The notes under the pieces were generated by a model. It saw nothing but the letters and a program-made list of their open reading frames with translations, did not search any database and was not told where the DNA came from. From Aaosphaeria pasadenensis (Eukaryota; Ascomycota; Dothideomycetes; Pleosporales), in NCBI GenBank assembly GCA_022813625.1, contig JAKLMB010000004.1:620001-684000 (forward strand): 64,000 nucleotides of DNA, in the 5' to 3' direction. The first letter of the stretch is position 1. Every line of letters starts with the position of its first letter. Both the position numbers and the translations under genes were made by a program. Of this stretch, positions 1 to 11,609 are shown in pieces.

Positions 1-361
1 CAGCACAGATAACGATGCTCCGTGTCTGCAAATGTGAACCAAACATCGACGCCTCAATTTAAACAACCGCGATACCTTCAGCCACTCTGTACGCGTTTAC
101 TTGACCCGCATAAGGAGGCAGTGCAGCGGGCCGGTGCGTGGAGAAACTTGGCGGCATTACCACCACCCAATGCATAGTCACTTATGGGCGACTGAGATGA
201 CATAACATAACCTAGCCTGAACCCTCGCAGTTTTCTCCCCATAGTCAACGGTCTATATCGTTGATCAATTCAATCCACAATCAATGAATTCATATCTGCT
301 TCGTACAGTGCAAGTTACGATTTTGTAATCCCATCTGGTGCAGGATAGTGGCTGGAGTGCT
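1..361. other. Upstream region of the first regulator gene
   Basis: No coding region can be supported here. The stretch is moderately AT-rich and ends at the start codon of the Zn2Cys6 gene at 362, so it most likely holds that gene's promoter and leader. No clear TATA box or repeat was seen. Confidence 0.5.
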
Positions 362-1659
362 ATGGATGGGCTGAAAAGCGGATCGCGACGGACCCATTTC
401 AAGTCACGAAATGGATGTAGTCAATGTAAACGTTCGAGAATAAAAGTGAGTCATCCCCCTAAACATTAATATGCCATCGATAACTAAGAACCAAAAAGTG
501 TGATGAACAAGCTCCCAAATGCTATCACTGTCGCCGCCGTACAGTGAGGTGCGACTTCGAAGATGACAGGACTAAATTGAAAACGATTGGTCAGGGATAT
601 ACTCAGAGGTTCGCAATCTCACATAATTCCCTGATAATTTGATCACTAAATAGAGATGATAGCGTAGCACCTACCCCACTAAGAGTCGTCTCCCATCGCA
701 AGGAACTACAGGTCGAGCCTGCCCCCTTGATATTTATCAATGTGCTCCCGACAATGATCATGGACCGTGGACAAAGAGATCTTTTTTCTCACTTCATATG
801 TCAGACACGTCAGACTTTACTTTCAAAAGGTGCAGAAAACATCTTCTGGAATGTCGATATTCCTCAGCAGGCTTTGAAACACGATTATCTCTTGAATGCT
901 ATATTAGCATTTTCGGCGTTACACAGAAGCTATCTACGACATCCTCATGACCCTCAACATGCCTACGACCTGGACCGAAGCCTCGCTCTACATCAGGAAT
1001 CGGTCAAATTATTCAACTCCTCAGTAACCAACATCACATCGTCGAATCTAGGGGCAGCGTATGGCATGGTAACACTCTCTGTAATCTATTCATGCGGGCT
1101 AGCTCAGGTAGCACAGAACTTGAGATGCAAGGATCATGTTGAGCAAGCCCTAGCTATCATGATGTCCGTATATAAGGCACGGCCCCTGCTGGAGGCGCAT
1201 GACCAGGAGCTGAAGCGCACGAATCCTGAACACTCACGAAAAGTTAAACGTAAGATCAGAAAGCCTGAATCAGCGAGTACTCCACCTGCAATAAAAGCCA
1301 TCAAGCTCCAGTACCTACTTGACCAATCCGACGAGACCAGTATCAACAAGGCGATACTCTCCACCACAATAACAGGAATGAGAAAGGTCGAGGAAATGGG
1401 TGGTGCGTCCGGGGACTTCATCGATTGGATCGACGTTGTTCCTCATCGATATTTAGACTTACTGCAGCAAGGATGCTCCATGGCTTTACTAATTCTGATG
1501 GCTTTTGAAATCGACAAGATGTTTGCCGACGAGGAGCCGGCAAGATGGTTCACTTCCCTCTGGAGAGTGAAACTTGTTGAATTTATTTGCGATCATCTTG
1601 GTCCATTATGGCAAGCATACTTGACCTACGAACCGGTATCGAATCTTCTCAACTTCTGA
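362..1659 (+). CDS. Zn(II)2Cys6 transcription factor, Upc2-like type
   Basis: Three exons (362-445, 499-608, 654-1659) give 399 residues; the introns are 446-498 and 609-653 and all junctions keep phase. The N-terminus carries a complete zinc cluster starting CSQCKRSRIKC, with the first intron splitting it just before the third cysteine (residue 29). The rest is an all-helical region with FWNVDIPQQA and LLNAILAFSALH, typical of the fungal-specific domain found in sterol-uptake-control (Upc2)-like and related regulators. It should act in the nucleus as a DNA-binding regulator. Its target is unknown. It lies 6.2 kb from the polyketide locus and I see nothing that ties it to that locus. The assignment to the family is firm; the subfamily is an inference from the helical region. 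Confidence 0.85.
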
Positions 1660-2339
1660 ATTGTTAATTATCAAAAGTGAACCTGCGCGATACCAAAGAT
1701 TTGTGTCAAAGACACTATTTAAGTGCTAGAAGCGCAGTGGTGACGGGCAATGGCATGCATCAGGCTCCAACATTTATCAATTCCTGCGTACAATCATTGC
1801 GCGAAGAAGGGTAGTTTCCTGTCGGATTAGCGATTTTCCTCGGAGTGTAAGATAAGATATTTTGTAATTTTAAAGGTCGCTAATCAAGTTTGCACTTTAT
1901 TACCTCTGCTAGTGTTTACAGATAACGCCGATTTCCTCGACTGCTATACTAGAGAGCTATACGACGGTATTTCCAGAGGTAGCCTCATCGCATTTGTCTA
2001 TTGAGCAGGCAAAATTGCAAGAGCTTGTAGAATGATGCGATAGATCATACTCATTTTCTATGACATGTGATATTCCAGGTGAAGGAACAAGGATTCGTAA
2101 GGTCATCTATCACTCATTATGGGCGGTTCATTACACATCGTAAAGGTGAAAATCACTGCACTACACCGTCATAAAACTTCACTAGCAGCTTTGTCTGCGT
2201 GAGCTCTCACCTACAACACGCCAACGATTTTACTACTAAGCAGCCTTTTCTGACTGCACTACGAGTCTGCAACATATCAGTCCGACCTCCATCCCCGGCA
2301 TACGAATCAGATTCGCGATCACCACTTGCATCATAAGTC
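1660..2339. other. Intergenic region
   Basis: About 680 bases between two genes on the same strand. It should hold the 3' end of the regulator transcript and the promoter of the BTB-like gene. I see no repeat, RNA gene or coding region. Confidence 0.5.
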
Positions 2340-3397
2340 ATGGCATCACAGGCTCAGGCTGTAACGAGCAAGAGCCAGAAGTAAGCTGAGCGCTGTTCCG
2401 AGATGGAAAAAAATAGCTAACCATCGTTAGGCCAGCTACGAAAAGGCGTCTTAGAGTCGGCGATCCAGCAACCAGCACTGTGAAGATCGGCCACAACTAC
2501 GATACCAAAATGCCGAATCCTCCCAAGCCTTCCCTGCTGGCTTCGTCCAATGTCTCCACCGTTGGGGCCGCGTTATTTGCGATCGAGAAAACGACGGGTA
2601 TGCCACCGTTACCCCCACCTCGCGTCATCCCGACGACGGTTCCTGACGGAGGTGCTACATCGATGTCCACATCCTCTGCGGCATCTCTGATACGGGTTAA
2701 CAATCAACAACTGTACCGATCGACAGCGATTCAGGGCAAGGCCCGCAAAGCTTCAGAAAAGCACTCTCGCAACCCTCACTTGGTCGATGTTGAATCGCTC
2801 TCGTTACAACAACGCGTAGAATTGACGGCGGGGAATACTATACAAGTTTTCATCGGTGACACATGGGCCTGCAATATTCCTTGGCTACTGTTTCGGGCCA
2901 TGTCAACGAAAGCCCGGGAAATCGAGGACTCCCTGCATCTTGTTCTTCGACTTCCGGCAGGGCTTAGCAAGAATGCACTGCTCTACATTTTCGAGTGGCT
3001 ACGTGACATCTGTACGCGCAAGTACTTCAAGATTGTCCGTCGCGACGTGCTCGAACAGGATGTGGCAATCTGTCGCATCTCTCGCATGATGGGCATGATG
3101 AGGTATTCCCAACACGTCTTCAACTTCTACTGGGCACACTTCAACAACGTCTTACCAAATGACGATGAGATCTGGACATTGGAACAGATGTCGGCCACTG
3201 CCGATAGGCTTGGATTGGAAGACGACGATGCACTTGCATTTTTCGGTTGCGCTGCCCGCGGTATTGCTAGGCATATGAAGAGCGAGCAGTTTAGCCCTGT
3301 CCAAGCCGAGCAACGTCTGCGTTCTCATCCGATGATGCAGCAGGCGGTAGTCCGAAAGCTTCGCCCAAGCCGTCGTTCAAGCTGTCGCCATACTTAG
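2340..3397 (+). CDS. BTB-like protein of unknown function (paralogue 1)
   Basis: Two exons (2340-2380 and 2431-3397, intron 2381-2430) give 335 residues. The upstream ATG at 2340 was chosen because splicing GTAAGC..TTAG joins it in frame with the long second exon, which has no good start of its own. The first ~110 residues are low-complexity, Pro/Ser/Thr-rich. A folded part follows that begins with TIQVFIGDTW, resembling the first strands of a BTB/POZ fold, then helices rich in Arg and Met. A related protein lies 1.1 kb downstream and shares the order: strand pair, a G/DWLR segment, a helix with LLGMDRY or MMGMMRY, then a NxLP/TRLPTYEEI-like segment. Function is unknown; BTB-like is tentative. 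Confidence 0.72.
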
Positions 3398-4312
3398 GAT
3401 GTCGATAACTATGGAGCTTGCGACGAGGTAGAATGATGGTCTCTCAATTGTATTGGCGAGACTTTCACCATGGAGCGCGCTTGATGAAGGAACCAGTTCC
3501 AGTACACTTGCGATAAGCAAACCTACAGCACGGAGGTGCAACCGTGCAGATGGAGAACCACACTTGCATACCCTCATGGCACACATTCCTCTTACTGACT
3601 ATGAATTCGAATCTTTGACTGCAAGATAATTGCCCCAAATGTGACGTTACACATTATACGCTCACGTGACTTTGGTATTATGATCAACTAACAAAATCTG
3701 AATCACTACGTTCCACTAATCGTCCGCGTGTTGAGTGCTTATTGCGGTCCAGACTGAGAAATATGTCGCAATCGAAATAGGAACAAAACAAAAAGAACGG
3801 ACGCAGCTGGTAAGCATGTTTCTCACTGTAAAGAATCAGCTATGATTTTCCAATTCATCCTTGAACGATCTACTTCTGGAGATCGTACAATCTTTAACTA
3901 CACAATGAATGTATACATGAATGATAATCATTAAATCAACGGATCAGAGAGTTGAGGGGGGCACATCCTCCCAGACAATGCTAATGGCCACAGAGTCAAT
4001 GTATCACGAAGTCCCATCATACCGCCTTCAACGACTCCGGCTCGATCCACATTGTATTGATCAAGAAACGTCATTGCGAGGAATGTATGCTTTCTTTATT
4101 CATTCAAATAGTAGCAAGGGTGTTGAACGTCGCGTTGCCAAGTGATTCTCACCTTGAAATCATGGCTTTTCATTGTTCATACGCACGAACCTCATTGTCT
4201 CACTTCACTTTCACTATTTAGCGACTCGCGACCACCAACAATCTCCATTCAATTCGCCAACATTGTACAATCGTACACAACACAACAGCTGTGAAAGTTG
4301 CCTCATCTCCTC

Positions 4313-4320
4313 TATAAAGG
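4313..4320 (+). promoter_or_regulatory. TATA-like box of the second BTB-like gene
   Basis: TATAAAGG lies about 170 bases before the ATG at 4489, upstream of a pyrimidine-rich leader. The position suits a promoter with a long leader. The call rests on sequence only. Confidence 0.45.
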
Positions 4321-4373
4321 TCAACGACAGTACGCACACCCAATACCAACAAGCTCGACGACACAACTTCCTC

Positions 4374-4463
4374 CTCACTCTACATCTCTAGTACAATTCG
4401 AAACTCACTCTTCATCTCTAGTACAATTCGAAACTCACTCTTCATCTCTAGTACAACTCGAAA
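4374..4463 (+). repeat. 30-base tandem repeat, three copies, in a gene leader
   Basis: Three near-perfect copies of a 30-base unit (core TCATCTCTAGTACAATTCG) lie end to end just before the start codon at 4489, followed by a partial fourth copy. The copies differ at only one or two bases, so the duplication is recent. It sits in the predicted 5' untranslated leader. Confidence 0.85.
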
Positions 4464-4488
4464 CCTACTCTGCATCCACCTTGCAAAC

Positions 4489-5208
4489 ATGGCGAAGCAT
4501 AACAAGAATACGTCCAAGGCTCCATCAGCACCGTTGCCCACCAAGACTCATGATCCTAAGCAGGTCGTGTTCCAGAAGCTGGATGATCTCCGACTGATGT
4601 GTCCATCCGAGCGCCGTGGCCTAGCGAATGGCCCTCGTGTTGGAATCTATATCGGAGACGAGAAGATTATGGAGTTGCCGAGGCGAGCCGCCATGGCTGC
4701 GTCTGCGGTTCTAAACACCCACCTTCGGAAGGGGATGCATGTCACCAACTTCAAATTCAAGAACACCATCCCAGACGCAAACGCGGTTCGATTCGTGCTC
4801 GGTGACTGGCTCAGAGAGAGCTGCACGGTTGCAGAGGAGGTTGACCAAATTCCGTCAGCAGATACATTCCTCCAGAACATGAAGAGGCTCCAAGCTGCTC
4901 GTTTGCTGGGAATGGACCGGTATGCGACTCATATTCTCATCTATCACGTCGACTACCTGAAGACACGCCTCCCGACCTATGAAGAGATCTTGGATGTCAT
5001 CAAGTTCCGCACCTCGAATCGAGACCCGCTGTACACCGCCATGATCAACCATCTGGGTTGGTTGCTGCGACGTAAATATATTCCCGATCCTGAAGAGTTC
5101 GAAAGCTTCTTGCAGTTGCATGACGAGCTCCGCCAGTCGATCTCGAAAAACTGTGCGTACTTTGAGAAGAGGCGCCAGGAAAACGTGAAGGCGCACAAGA
5201 AAAATTAA
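4489..5208 (+). CDS. BTB-like protein of unknown function (paralogue 2)
   Basis: A single exon of 239 residues; the ATG lies in a good context (AACATGGCG). After about 40 basic and Pro-rich residues comes RVGIYIGDEKIMELPRRAA, which resembles the first strand-turn-strand-helix of a BTB/POZ domain. Helical segments follow, with DWLRESC, AARLLGMDRYATH and RLPTYEEILDVI. The tail is Lys/Arg/Glu-rich. It is related to the gene at 2340-3397 in motif order and helix pattern but is shorter and lacks the long N-terminal tail, so the two are likely an old tandem duplication. No catalytic motif is visible. BTB proteins of this loose kind are numerous in dothideomycete genomes, and no function is assigned. 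Confidence 0.75.
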   Translation: MAKHNKNTSKAPSAPLPTKTHDPKQVVFQKLDDLRLMCPSERRGLANGPRVGIYIGDEKIMELPRRAAMAASAVLNTHLRKGMHVTNFKFKNTIPDANAVRFVLGDWLRESCTVAEEVDQIPSADTFLQNMKRLQAARLLGMDRYATHILIYHVDYLKTRLPTYEEILDVIKFRTSNRDPLYTAMINHLGWLLRRKYIPDPEEFESFLQLHDELRQSISKNCAYFEKRRQENVKAHKKN

Positions 5209-5521
5209 GTTCATTATTTCCCATCAAAGAACACCACCGAAAGTCAAGTGTTCTGTGGGGTCCGGTAGAGACTAGGCATAAGATAATATCAATACATATA
5301 CACACTCTTTGCACAGATGATTACAAATGAAATGTATCAAGTGGCTTTGTACACGACAAACAAATGTGAGAATTGCCACTATCATTGTTCCAAAAATCAG
5401 TTTTCTTCCTTTGATGCCGTGAGCTTGGTGCGATAAAGCTGATGGTGTTAGATATTTCATTTTATGATATTATTCAAAGCTAATTCATGTCTGGGTAGTT
5501 CTACTAAATGCATCATTCTTT
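5209..5521. other. Region between convergent genes
   Basis: About 310 bases between the ends of the BTB-like gene and the PEBP gene. It should hold both 3' untranslated regions. Nothing else was seen. Confidence 0.5.
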
Positions 5522-6169
5522 CTACTCCTTCCAGCCATCTCCAGCACCCAACATCCAGTTCACACCCACAAGCTCAAGACCATGCTTCTCGACCCATTCC
5601 TTGACCTGGAAACTCCTCCTCTGCACGAACTCCTCACCCCCAACATCCTCTTTCTCTAATTTCAATCCTTCAGGCTCACGATAAACCAAGTAAAGATAGC
5701 GATGCGGCTTCGACTCGTCCTTTGGTCCTGGCGCCAAGTACTGGGTGAGAGTCTTCCCCGTCGTTGACGATTTCTTCGGCTCAATGTTGCTCACGACCCA
5801 ATGACGCCAATAAGCAAACTTCGGGTCGTCAGGTGTAGGTGCATCAGGGTCCGTCAAGATGAGTGTGTACCGCGTGGTTCCACTCGCTCCAGTCTGATTG
5901 ACCACAATCAACGTCTCTTCTCGAGGTGCAAAAGGAACTGGATCGAGAGGCATGCTCGTGCGATTACCTACCTCGGGAGTGAATGTAACTTCGGGAGCTT
6001 GAGAGACCTCGCTGACGCGGAAAAGATTTCCTGCCACTACGGGCTTCTCGTTGAAGGAGACAGATACTTCGACGGCGGGCTTGAAAGTCGCTGGGATCAC
6101 GGGCGAGGGAAGTAGTCCGGCTTTGGACAACGATGTGAGCAATGCCTCGGGCTGGAGTTGGGAAGCCAT
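5522..6169 (-). CDS. PEBP-family protein (Tfs1-like carboxypeptidase Y inhibitor type)
   Basis: A single exon of 215 residues. The phosphatidylethanolamine-binding signature is complete: DPDAP at residues 107-111, the YWRHWVVSNI strand with a conserved His at 123, and the GPK..KPHRY ligand-pocket segment at 148-157. These residues form the anion-binding pocket of the family. In yeast the closest relative, Tfs1, inhibits vacuolar carboxypeptidase Y and modulates Ras signalling. The length matches yeast Tfs1-type proteins. No signal peptide is visible, so a cytosolic place is likely. The precise partner here is unknown. Confidence 0.9.
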   Translation of the reverse strand: MASQLQPEALLTSLSKAGLLPSPVIPATFKPAVEVSVSFNEKPVVAGNLFRVSEVSQAPEVTFTPEVGNRTSMPLDPVPFAPREETLIVVNQTGASGTTRYTLILTDPDAPTPDDPKFAYWRHWVVSNIEPKKSSTTGKTLTQYLAPGPKDESKPHRYLYLVYREPEGLKLEKEDVGGEEFVQRRSFQVKEWVEKHGLELVGVNWMLGAGDGWKE

Positions 6170-7898
6170 GGTGACTAATTGTGTATGATAGTTCAGTTCT
6201 GGGAAATGAAGATGGCAGGAAAGTTGAGGTTGAAGTTGAGGTTATATTTCGTTGGAAGATGACCCGACCTGGTGTGGATGTGGGTCTATCTTGCTTTCTA
6301 CGGTCGTGAGTGGTGGAATAACGAAATCGCCAAGTCCGACTCCTCACATGTACTTGTGTGAATGACATATTTAGAGGTTCACATTGTCTAAAGATTCAAA
6401 TTTGAATCAAGACTGAAGATTTTTGGTTGACAATAGATGTGCTTGTCATGAGACAGACTTTCTACTATTTTAATGAATCAAATTCGACTTGATACGATTG
6501 GCCATCTTCAGGTCATAAGTACGACCGAGGAGTATTGACATCGACTGCCACATTCGGTTGTCAATATCGAGACTCAATGAATTTCTCGTATACTTGAAAT
6601 CAGTTTTCAGAAACAATTATCGCAGGTCTGGCAGTATATGGTTCAACGGTAAAAGTTTTGTGTTCAAAAGAAGCCCTGTTTCGGGAATCCCCCTTCGATT
6701 TTAGTGCAGTCATTCATTTATCCGAATTTAGATTCGCTCCTTCCTAATGGTCGCATTGTTCAAAGCGCAAGCACGTCAAGCTGGTCGCCTGCATGTTTGA
6801 TGGATTTTCTACACTTGAAATGGGTAGGTAGGTAGTCTAGAGGATGTTGTATCCACTTGAACAATTAGAAGCCTCCCGAAAATGCAGGCGTGGTAAAAAA
6901 ATCTGAATGGTAGTAGGGCAATACAACATCGAGGACCTGATGTAAACTTCGCTGGCGAGCGCGTGATAAATATAATATCACAAAGAATCAAAAGCGATGC
7001 AAGACAAAATACTCCATACCAAGCATCCATTCGTATAGCCACGACATGTACACAATGCATCGCCCTAACTGATCACAACCTAAGCCTGGCTCTCTACACA
7101 GCCTACCTAGTCAAACGTAATTGTTCAACTTTACGGGGCAACATAGCGGCCGTATCATGTAGTTGCTGCCGCGCGGTTACAAATCCTTCGCCTACATGTC
7201 GGAAAGGCTAAATCAATGTCCTATGCCGTCGAATATTGCTATGACGTTGTGCTCGCCGCTAACAGCGTAAACAATAAGGGCACTCTCCTTTTTGATGTTA
7301 TTCAAAATAACGAGTGCACCATAACTAGAGTTTTTAGTAAATTACCCTTTGACAATGCATTGGTCGACTGGTATCCTACAATACTCCGTATCTCTTTCAC
7401 ATTGACGTTTGAGACAATCAATGCTTACGCAGCTCTGCTCTGTGCTACCCAACTCCCTTTGCATACTTTTGTAGCTACGAGTAATGCGACATCCGTTCAC
7501 TTCCCTCGTACGACTTCCTTTTCTCGTACGACATGTATTCCTCCCTGGTTCAATCGCATCCTGTTTTCTCCTTTCCGTTGCTGTCTTGCATTAGCAAGCG
7601 CGATGCGTTAGACGGCCGATTTGCTGCCGGCACGGATATAGACACCATTTGTAAACATAAGTTTTCTCTCTATCTGGACGAGATTTTGCTGTGCAGGGTT
7701 TGGCGAGGTATATAGCCACAGCCTCATTGTAGTGGCCTCGTAATTTTCATAACGGTCAGCAGAGTTGATAGAGAGTTTTCGGCTCATCACAGCCACACTC
7801 GGTGTTTAAATTCATTTATTCCTGCATTCTAATGCACCGTCATCTCACCCGGCCTTGTAGTAAAACCCCACGGTCAAACAATTTCACGAAAACAAAAC
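6170..7898. other. Gene-free stretch, about 1.7 kb
   Basis: The region between the divergent PEBP and O-methyltransferase genes is AT-rich. Its few open frames (for example 7216-7611) have no recognisable domain, no good start context and amino-acid composition unlike real proteins. It carries a perfect 16-base palindrome at 6393-6408. Nothing else is supported. Confidence 0.5.
6393..6408. repeat. Perfect 16-base palindrome
   Basis: GATTCAAATTTGAATC reads the same on both strands. It is 224 bases upstream of the PEBP start codon (6169). It may be a binding site for a dimeric protein or chance in AT-rich DNA. Confidence 0.35.
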
Positions 7899-9489
7899 AT
7901 GGCAACCAGGAATAATTCAACTCTCCTAGAGCTAGCAAAGTCGATCCAAGAGCTCACATCCCAGCTCGTAGACGAGCTCTCAGCAAGCGGATCCCCCGAG
8001 CCAACCTTTTACGTTAACTCCACGCCTATCCCGGAGACCGCTCCCTTCAAGGCCCTGCAATGCGCATTGAATGACTCAGCGCAAGATCTCTTGCGCCTTG
8101 TCAATGGCCCAAAAGCCGAAGCTCGAACCCAGATATGCAATCTGTATGATCTGGCGGCATGGCAAGTAGCGTGCGAATTCAACTTCTTCGACGCTGTGCC
8201 TGAAGAAGGGACAGCAAGCGTTGAAGAGATTAGCGAGAAGGTCGGTGTGGATGAGGATCGAGTAGGACGGTTTCTGAGAATTTTGGCAACGGAGAGGGTG
8301 TTTGAGGAGGTGGATCCCAATGTATTCAGGCATACGGCGAAGAGTGTGCTGCACCGACGCGATCGTAATATTCGGGATGCTGTACATTATCAGTACGTAA
8401 ACCCTCCTCTTCCTTTCACGTCTGGCCTTTCGCATTTTCTTTCAAGTTAATTTCTGCATTTGCGTATGTCTTTCATTGGCAAACAGACACTTATGACACT
8501 GTTCAATCCAGGCTTGATGAGTTCTTCAAGGCTACGTCCGAAACGGCGTCAAGCATCAAAGAGACACCGCAAACCACCAATCGCTCCGTCAACCCGTTTG
8601 TCTCGCGCCATGGAATGGAGCTCTTCCAGTTCTATCAGAACGACCGCGCACGTGCCGATCGCTTTGCGAGTGCCATGGCTGGCATTGGCAAAAGTGCGTA
8701 TCCTTTTCTCTTCTCGTGTCATTAATTAGCAAACGTGGGCTAATTTCGATCTAGTGGAGAGACAGTTCGAGGATTTGAGGGATTGTTATGCATGGGGAGA
8801 CGTTTCGGGGAAGGTAGTGGATGTCGGGGGTGGAAATGGACATATGAGTGTTGCACTTGCACGAGTAGGTGACTTTACACTGAAATATCTTTTCCCCATA
8901 TCTGCTTTTCTGCTTTCTTGATATGCTAATGAGAACCCCTAGACTTTCCCAACCCTCCACATCACGGTCCAGGACTCCCTCTCCATGCTCTCTCAAGCAA
9001 TGAGGCAGAACCTTTCAGATCTAGCAGGCCGTGTGACTTTCCTCGAGCATGACTTCTTCGACGTGCAGCCCATAACTGACGCAAAAGCTTATCTACTGCG
9101 GTACATCACGCACAATTGGAGCGATCAAGATTGCATTCGCATCTTCCGCGCCATGGTCCCCGCACTAGAGAAAGCCGCACCGGGAACCCCTTTCTTGATC
9201 AATGATATTGTGCTCCCCGAAGCAGGTGATGAGTTATCGAAATATCAAGAGCGACGCATGCGCCAGATCGATATCATGATGATGGTCGTTTTGGGTGGTA
9301 AGCAGCGCTCGGGAAAGGACTTTGAGAGGTTGTTGAAGGAGGCGGATGAGAGATTCCATGTGAGACATAATTTTACCTTCCTTTACGTTCTCGTGGTAAT
9401 TGCTAATTTGGACGTAGATCAAGAAGATCCACAGCGCGGGTGATATGGGGCTTGTGGAGGCGGTTTTGGACATGGAGCGTGCTAATTAG
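7899..9489 (+). CDS. SAM-dependent O-methyltransferase, secondary-metabolite type
   Basis: Five exons (7899-8392, 8512-8693, 8755-8864, 8943-9359, 9418-9489) give 424 residues, the usual length for fungal class II O-methyltransferases. The N-terminal half is the helical dimerisation region with a winged helix (LYDLAAWQVA, EEISEKVGVDEDRVGRFLRILA). The SAM-binding motif VDVGGGNGHMSVALAR begins at about residue 247. The catalytic base is His319 in RYITHNWSD, followed by the LINDIVLPE segment. The first intron (8393-8511) was set by phase: only the acceptor at 8511 restores the HYQLDEFF reading. The gene faces the P450 tail to tail and lies in the PKS locus, so it probably methylates a hydroxyl on the polyketide. 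The substrate is inferred. Confidence 0.9.
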
Positions 9490-9801
9490 GCTTGCAACTA
9501 CGGAATACAACTAGGTAGCCATGATAGCTGCAGGAGCCTATTTGACGGCCACAAGTAAATAATACTGTACAACTATTTACTTACGACCTTTACTACCTGT
9601 AGAGACACAAGTAACTATCTAGACTCTTTGTTGTCCAAGATTCAACTTCATTATGGCGTCTATGGTTATCCGTACGTGCTGGTGGTGTCCCGAGACCTGA
9701 GCGCCTGCTAATTAAATCACGTAAATTGGCCAACACCTAGTAGTAATGCCAAAAGAAAATTATCATTACGAAAGTAGTTCATTTTTCCTTTCTCAATGTC
9801 C
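9490..9801. other. Region between convergent genes
   Basis: About 310 bases between the 3' ends of the O-methyltransferase and the P450. It likely holds both transcript ends. No gene or repeat was seen. Confidence 0.5.
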
Positions 9802-11609
9802 CTAAACTGTTCTCCGCTTCCTGAATCGCACCATGGGGCCTTTACCAATAGCCATATATGCATCATCCAATTGATACTGCCCCTTCCACCTTCCCCACTC
9901 CTTCCCAACCCTCTCATCCCCAATACCGCTCGCCTCCATGCCCTCGAAATCCATCCTCAGGAGAGTTCTCCCCAAAACCATATTCAATTCCATGAGCGCA
10001 AGATGCTGCCCCAAACATCCACCCGGACCCTTCAAGAAAGGATGAAACCCCTCCTTCAACATCGCTACCTCCTCAGCCGTGACGCCCGTTTCAACAGACA
10101 CAATCCATCGCTCAGGCCGGAATACCTCCGCGTCACCGTACACACCGTCATTATGGCCATTAGCCCAACCCGCAGTCCCTACGATCGTACCTTCGGGATA
10201 GAAGTCCCCATCGATAGTCATCCCTCCCTTCAGAATGACGCGCGGAAGCTCGCTAGGCCCAGGCGGGGCGAGACGCAGTGTCTCCCAGATGCACGCGCGC
10301 ACATAGGCGCAGCTATTCAGTCGCGCGCCGGGGAGCACGTCTTCAGGCTCCGTGAATGTTTCTCTGACCTCCTGTACGACTTTATCGTAGACGGCGCGGT
10401 TCTGTGAAAGGTAGTGGAACAGCGCAGAGATGGTGCATACAGTTGTGTCTCTCCCCGCAATGTTCAGCAAGTGTGTTTCTGAAAGCAGTTCTTCTTCTGT
10501 GAACGCTGGCTTTCCTGACTCTGGGTCAATGGAGGTGCACAGGAAGTGGAAGATATCCTCTCGTGGCGTGGAGGAGGAGGTGCTGGCGCTCTTGGAGGCT
10601 TCTAGGCCCTGCGCAACGCTTGATGCGACGAAGTCATAGTAGTGCTGTACCTCGCGTGGAGCAAATCTCTCGAGCAAAGCGTTGAGCCCACGTGGTTTGA
10701 GCCACACGATTACGTCCAGAAAGGGGGATTTAGTTACCTGTTCTGGTCAGTCGAGATACTTCGTCCATTGACGACAGGATCAATGCAAGTGATGGGTGGC
10801 TTATTCGAGGGACGACGACTCACAGGGTAGATGAATTGCATGAACTTGATAACATGGCTGGGAATCTCTCGGAATGGATTATTGGTCGTTTTCTCTTTCG
10901 TCTCAAAACTCCTGCCTAGTAGCAAATCGCCGAAGATGTCAAAGAGGAGGGCGTCGGCCCAAGCTTTCATGTCTTTTCCGTCGGACCACGCCCCATCATC
11001 GCAGTTGTCAGTAGTCAGTTCGTTCCAACGGTCGATGTGCTTCGCTATGATACCTGCTGCGGCTTCTGCGGTCCATTCGTTGACCGCTAGCTTGAGCAGT
11101 TTGCGCTTCTTGAGGTGCAGCGCTGGGTCAGTGGTGCTCAGCGTGTTGAAATCGTGCTTATTCTTCGGCCACGAGTCGTAGAAGTTGGACTTTTTCAAAT
11201 TGGCGCCGTGCCCGTAGATGTCGTTGGATGCGCGAGCAGAACGAAACAGAACCGTATCAGGCGTCAACCGTACTCTGCTCCCTGGACGAGCTTCGTGAGT
11301 TCCAATTCTCAAAGGCTCATTTCCTTGCGTGGAATCACGGACTACGAACCATATATCTCAAAACACCGCGTTATCCAGAGATGTCTGTCTCCTTTGTACG
11401 CATGATAGAACGACAACCACGACGAGACGCGGGCGAGGAACGGGCCTGGGATTTCAGCTAGAGGATGAAAAAACACATTGTAGACAGCCCTTAACACAAC
11501 CTACAGAGCAAATTAAACAACATCAGCGGCGCACATTCGCATTGATTCAAGCTACATCACTTACATAGAGCGGTACAGCGACACCCAACAGCATCAATGT
11601 CAGTGCCAT
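9802..11609 (-). CDS. Cytochrome P450 monooxygenase
   Basis: Four exons (11609-11565, 11500-11350, 11281-10824, 10737-9802) give 529 residues, a normal microsomal P450 length. The N-terminus is a hydrophobic anchor (MALTLMLLGVAVPLY) followed by FFHPLAEIPGP, so the protein should sit in the ER membrane. The oxygen-binding I-helix motif AGRDTT is at about 312-317, the ExxR pair ETLR at about 370-373, FRPERW near 425, and the heme loop FLKGPGGCLG with Cys459 as thiolate ligand. All key residues are intact. CYP52/CYP63-like features (AGRDTT, HNWSD-free heme loop) suggest oxidation of an aliphatic chain, which fits a reduced polyketide; this is inference. It lies between the O-methyltransferase and the PKS. 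Confidence 0.92.

Larger units (their letters stand above)
3398..4488. other. Intergenic region between the BTB-like paralogues
   Basis: About 1.1 kb without a supportable gene. Its last part is the leader of the next gene and contains a TATA-like box and a 30-base tandem repeat, listed separately. Confidence 0.5.

Noticed and set aside
6620..6720. tRNA-like segment with an A-box-like TGGTTCAACGG and GTTTCGGGAATCC
   Set aside because: The T arm and acceptor stem do not pair and the B box has extra bases, so no cloverleaf can be drawn.
7216..7611. Open frame of 131 codons on the plus strand
   Set aside because: No domain, odd composition, in AT-rich gene-free DNA and no plausible splice partners.
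9802..11609. Apparent broken P450 in several frames
   Set aside because: Three introns with good ends restore one complete reading with all P450 motifs, so it is not a pseudogene.
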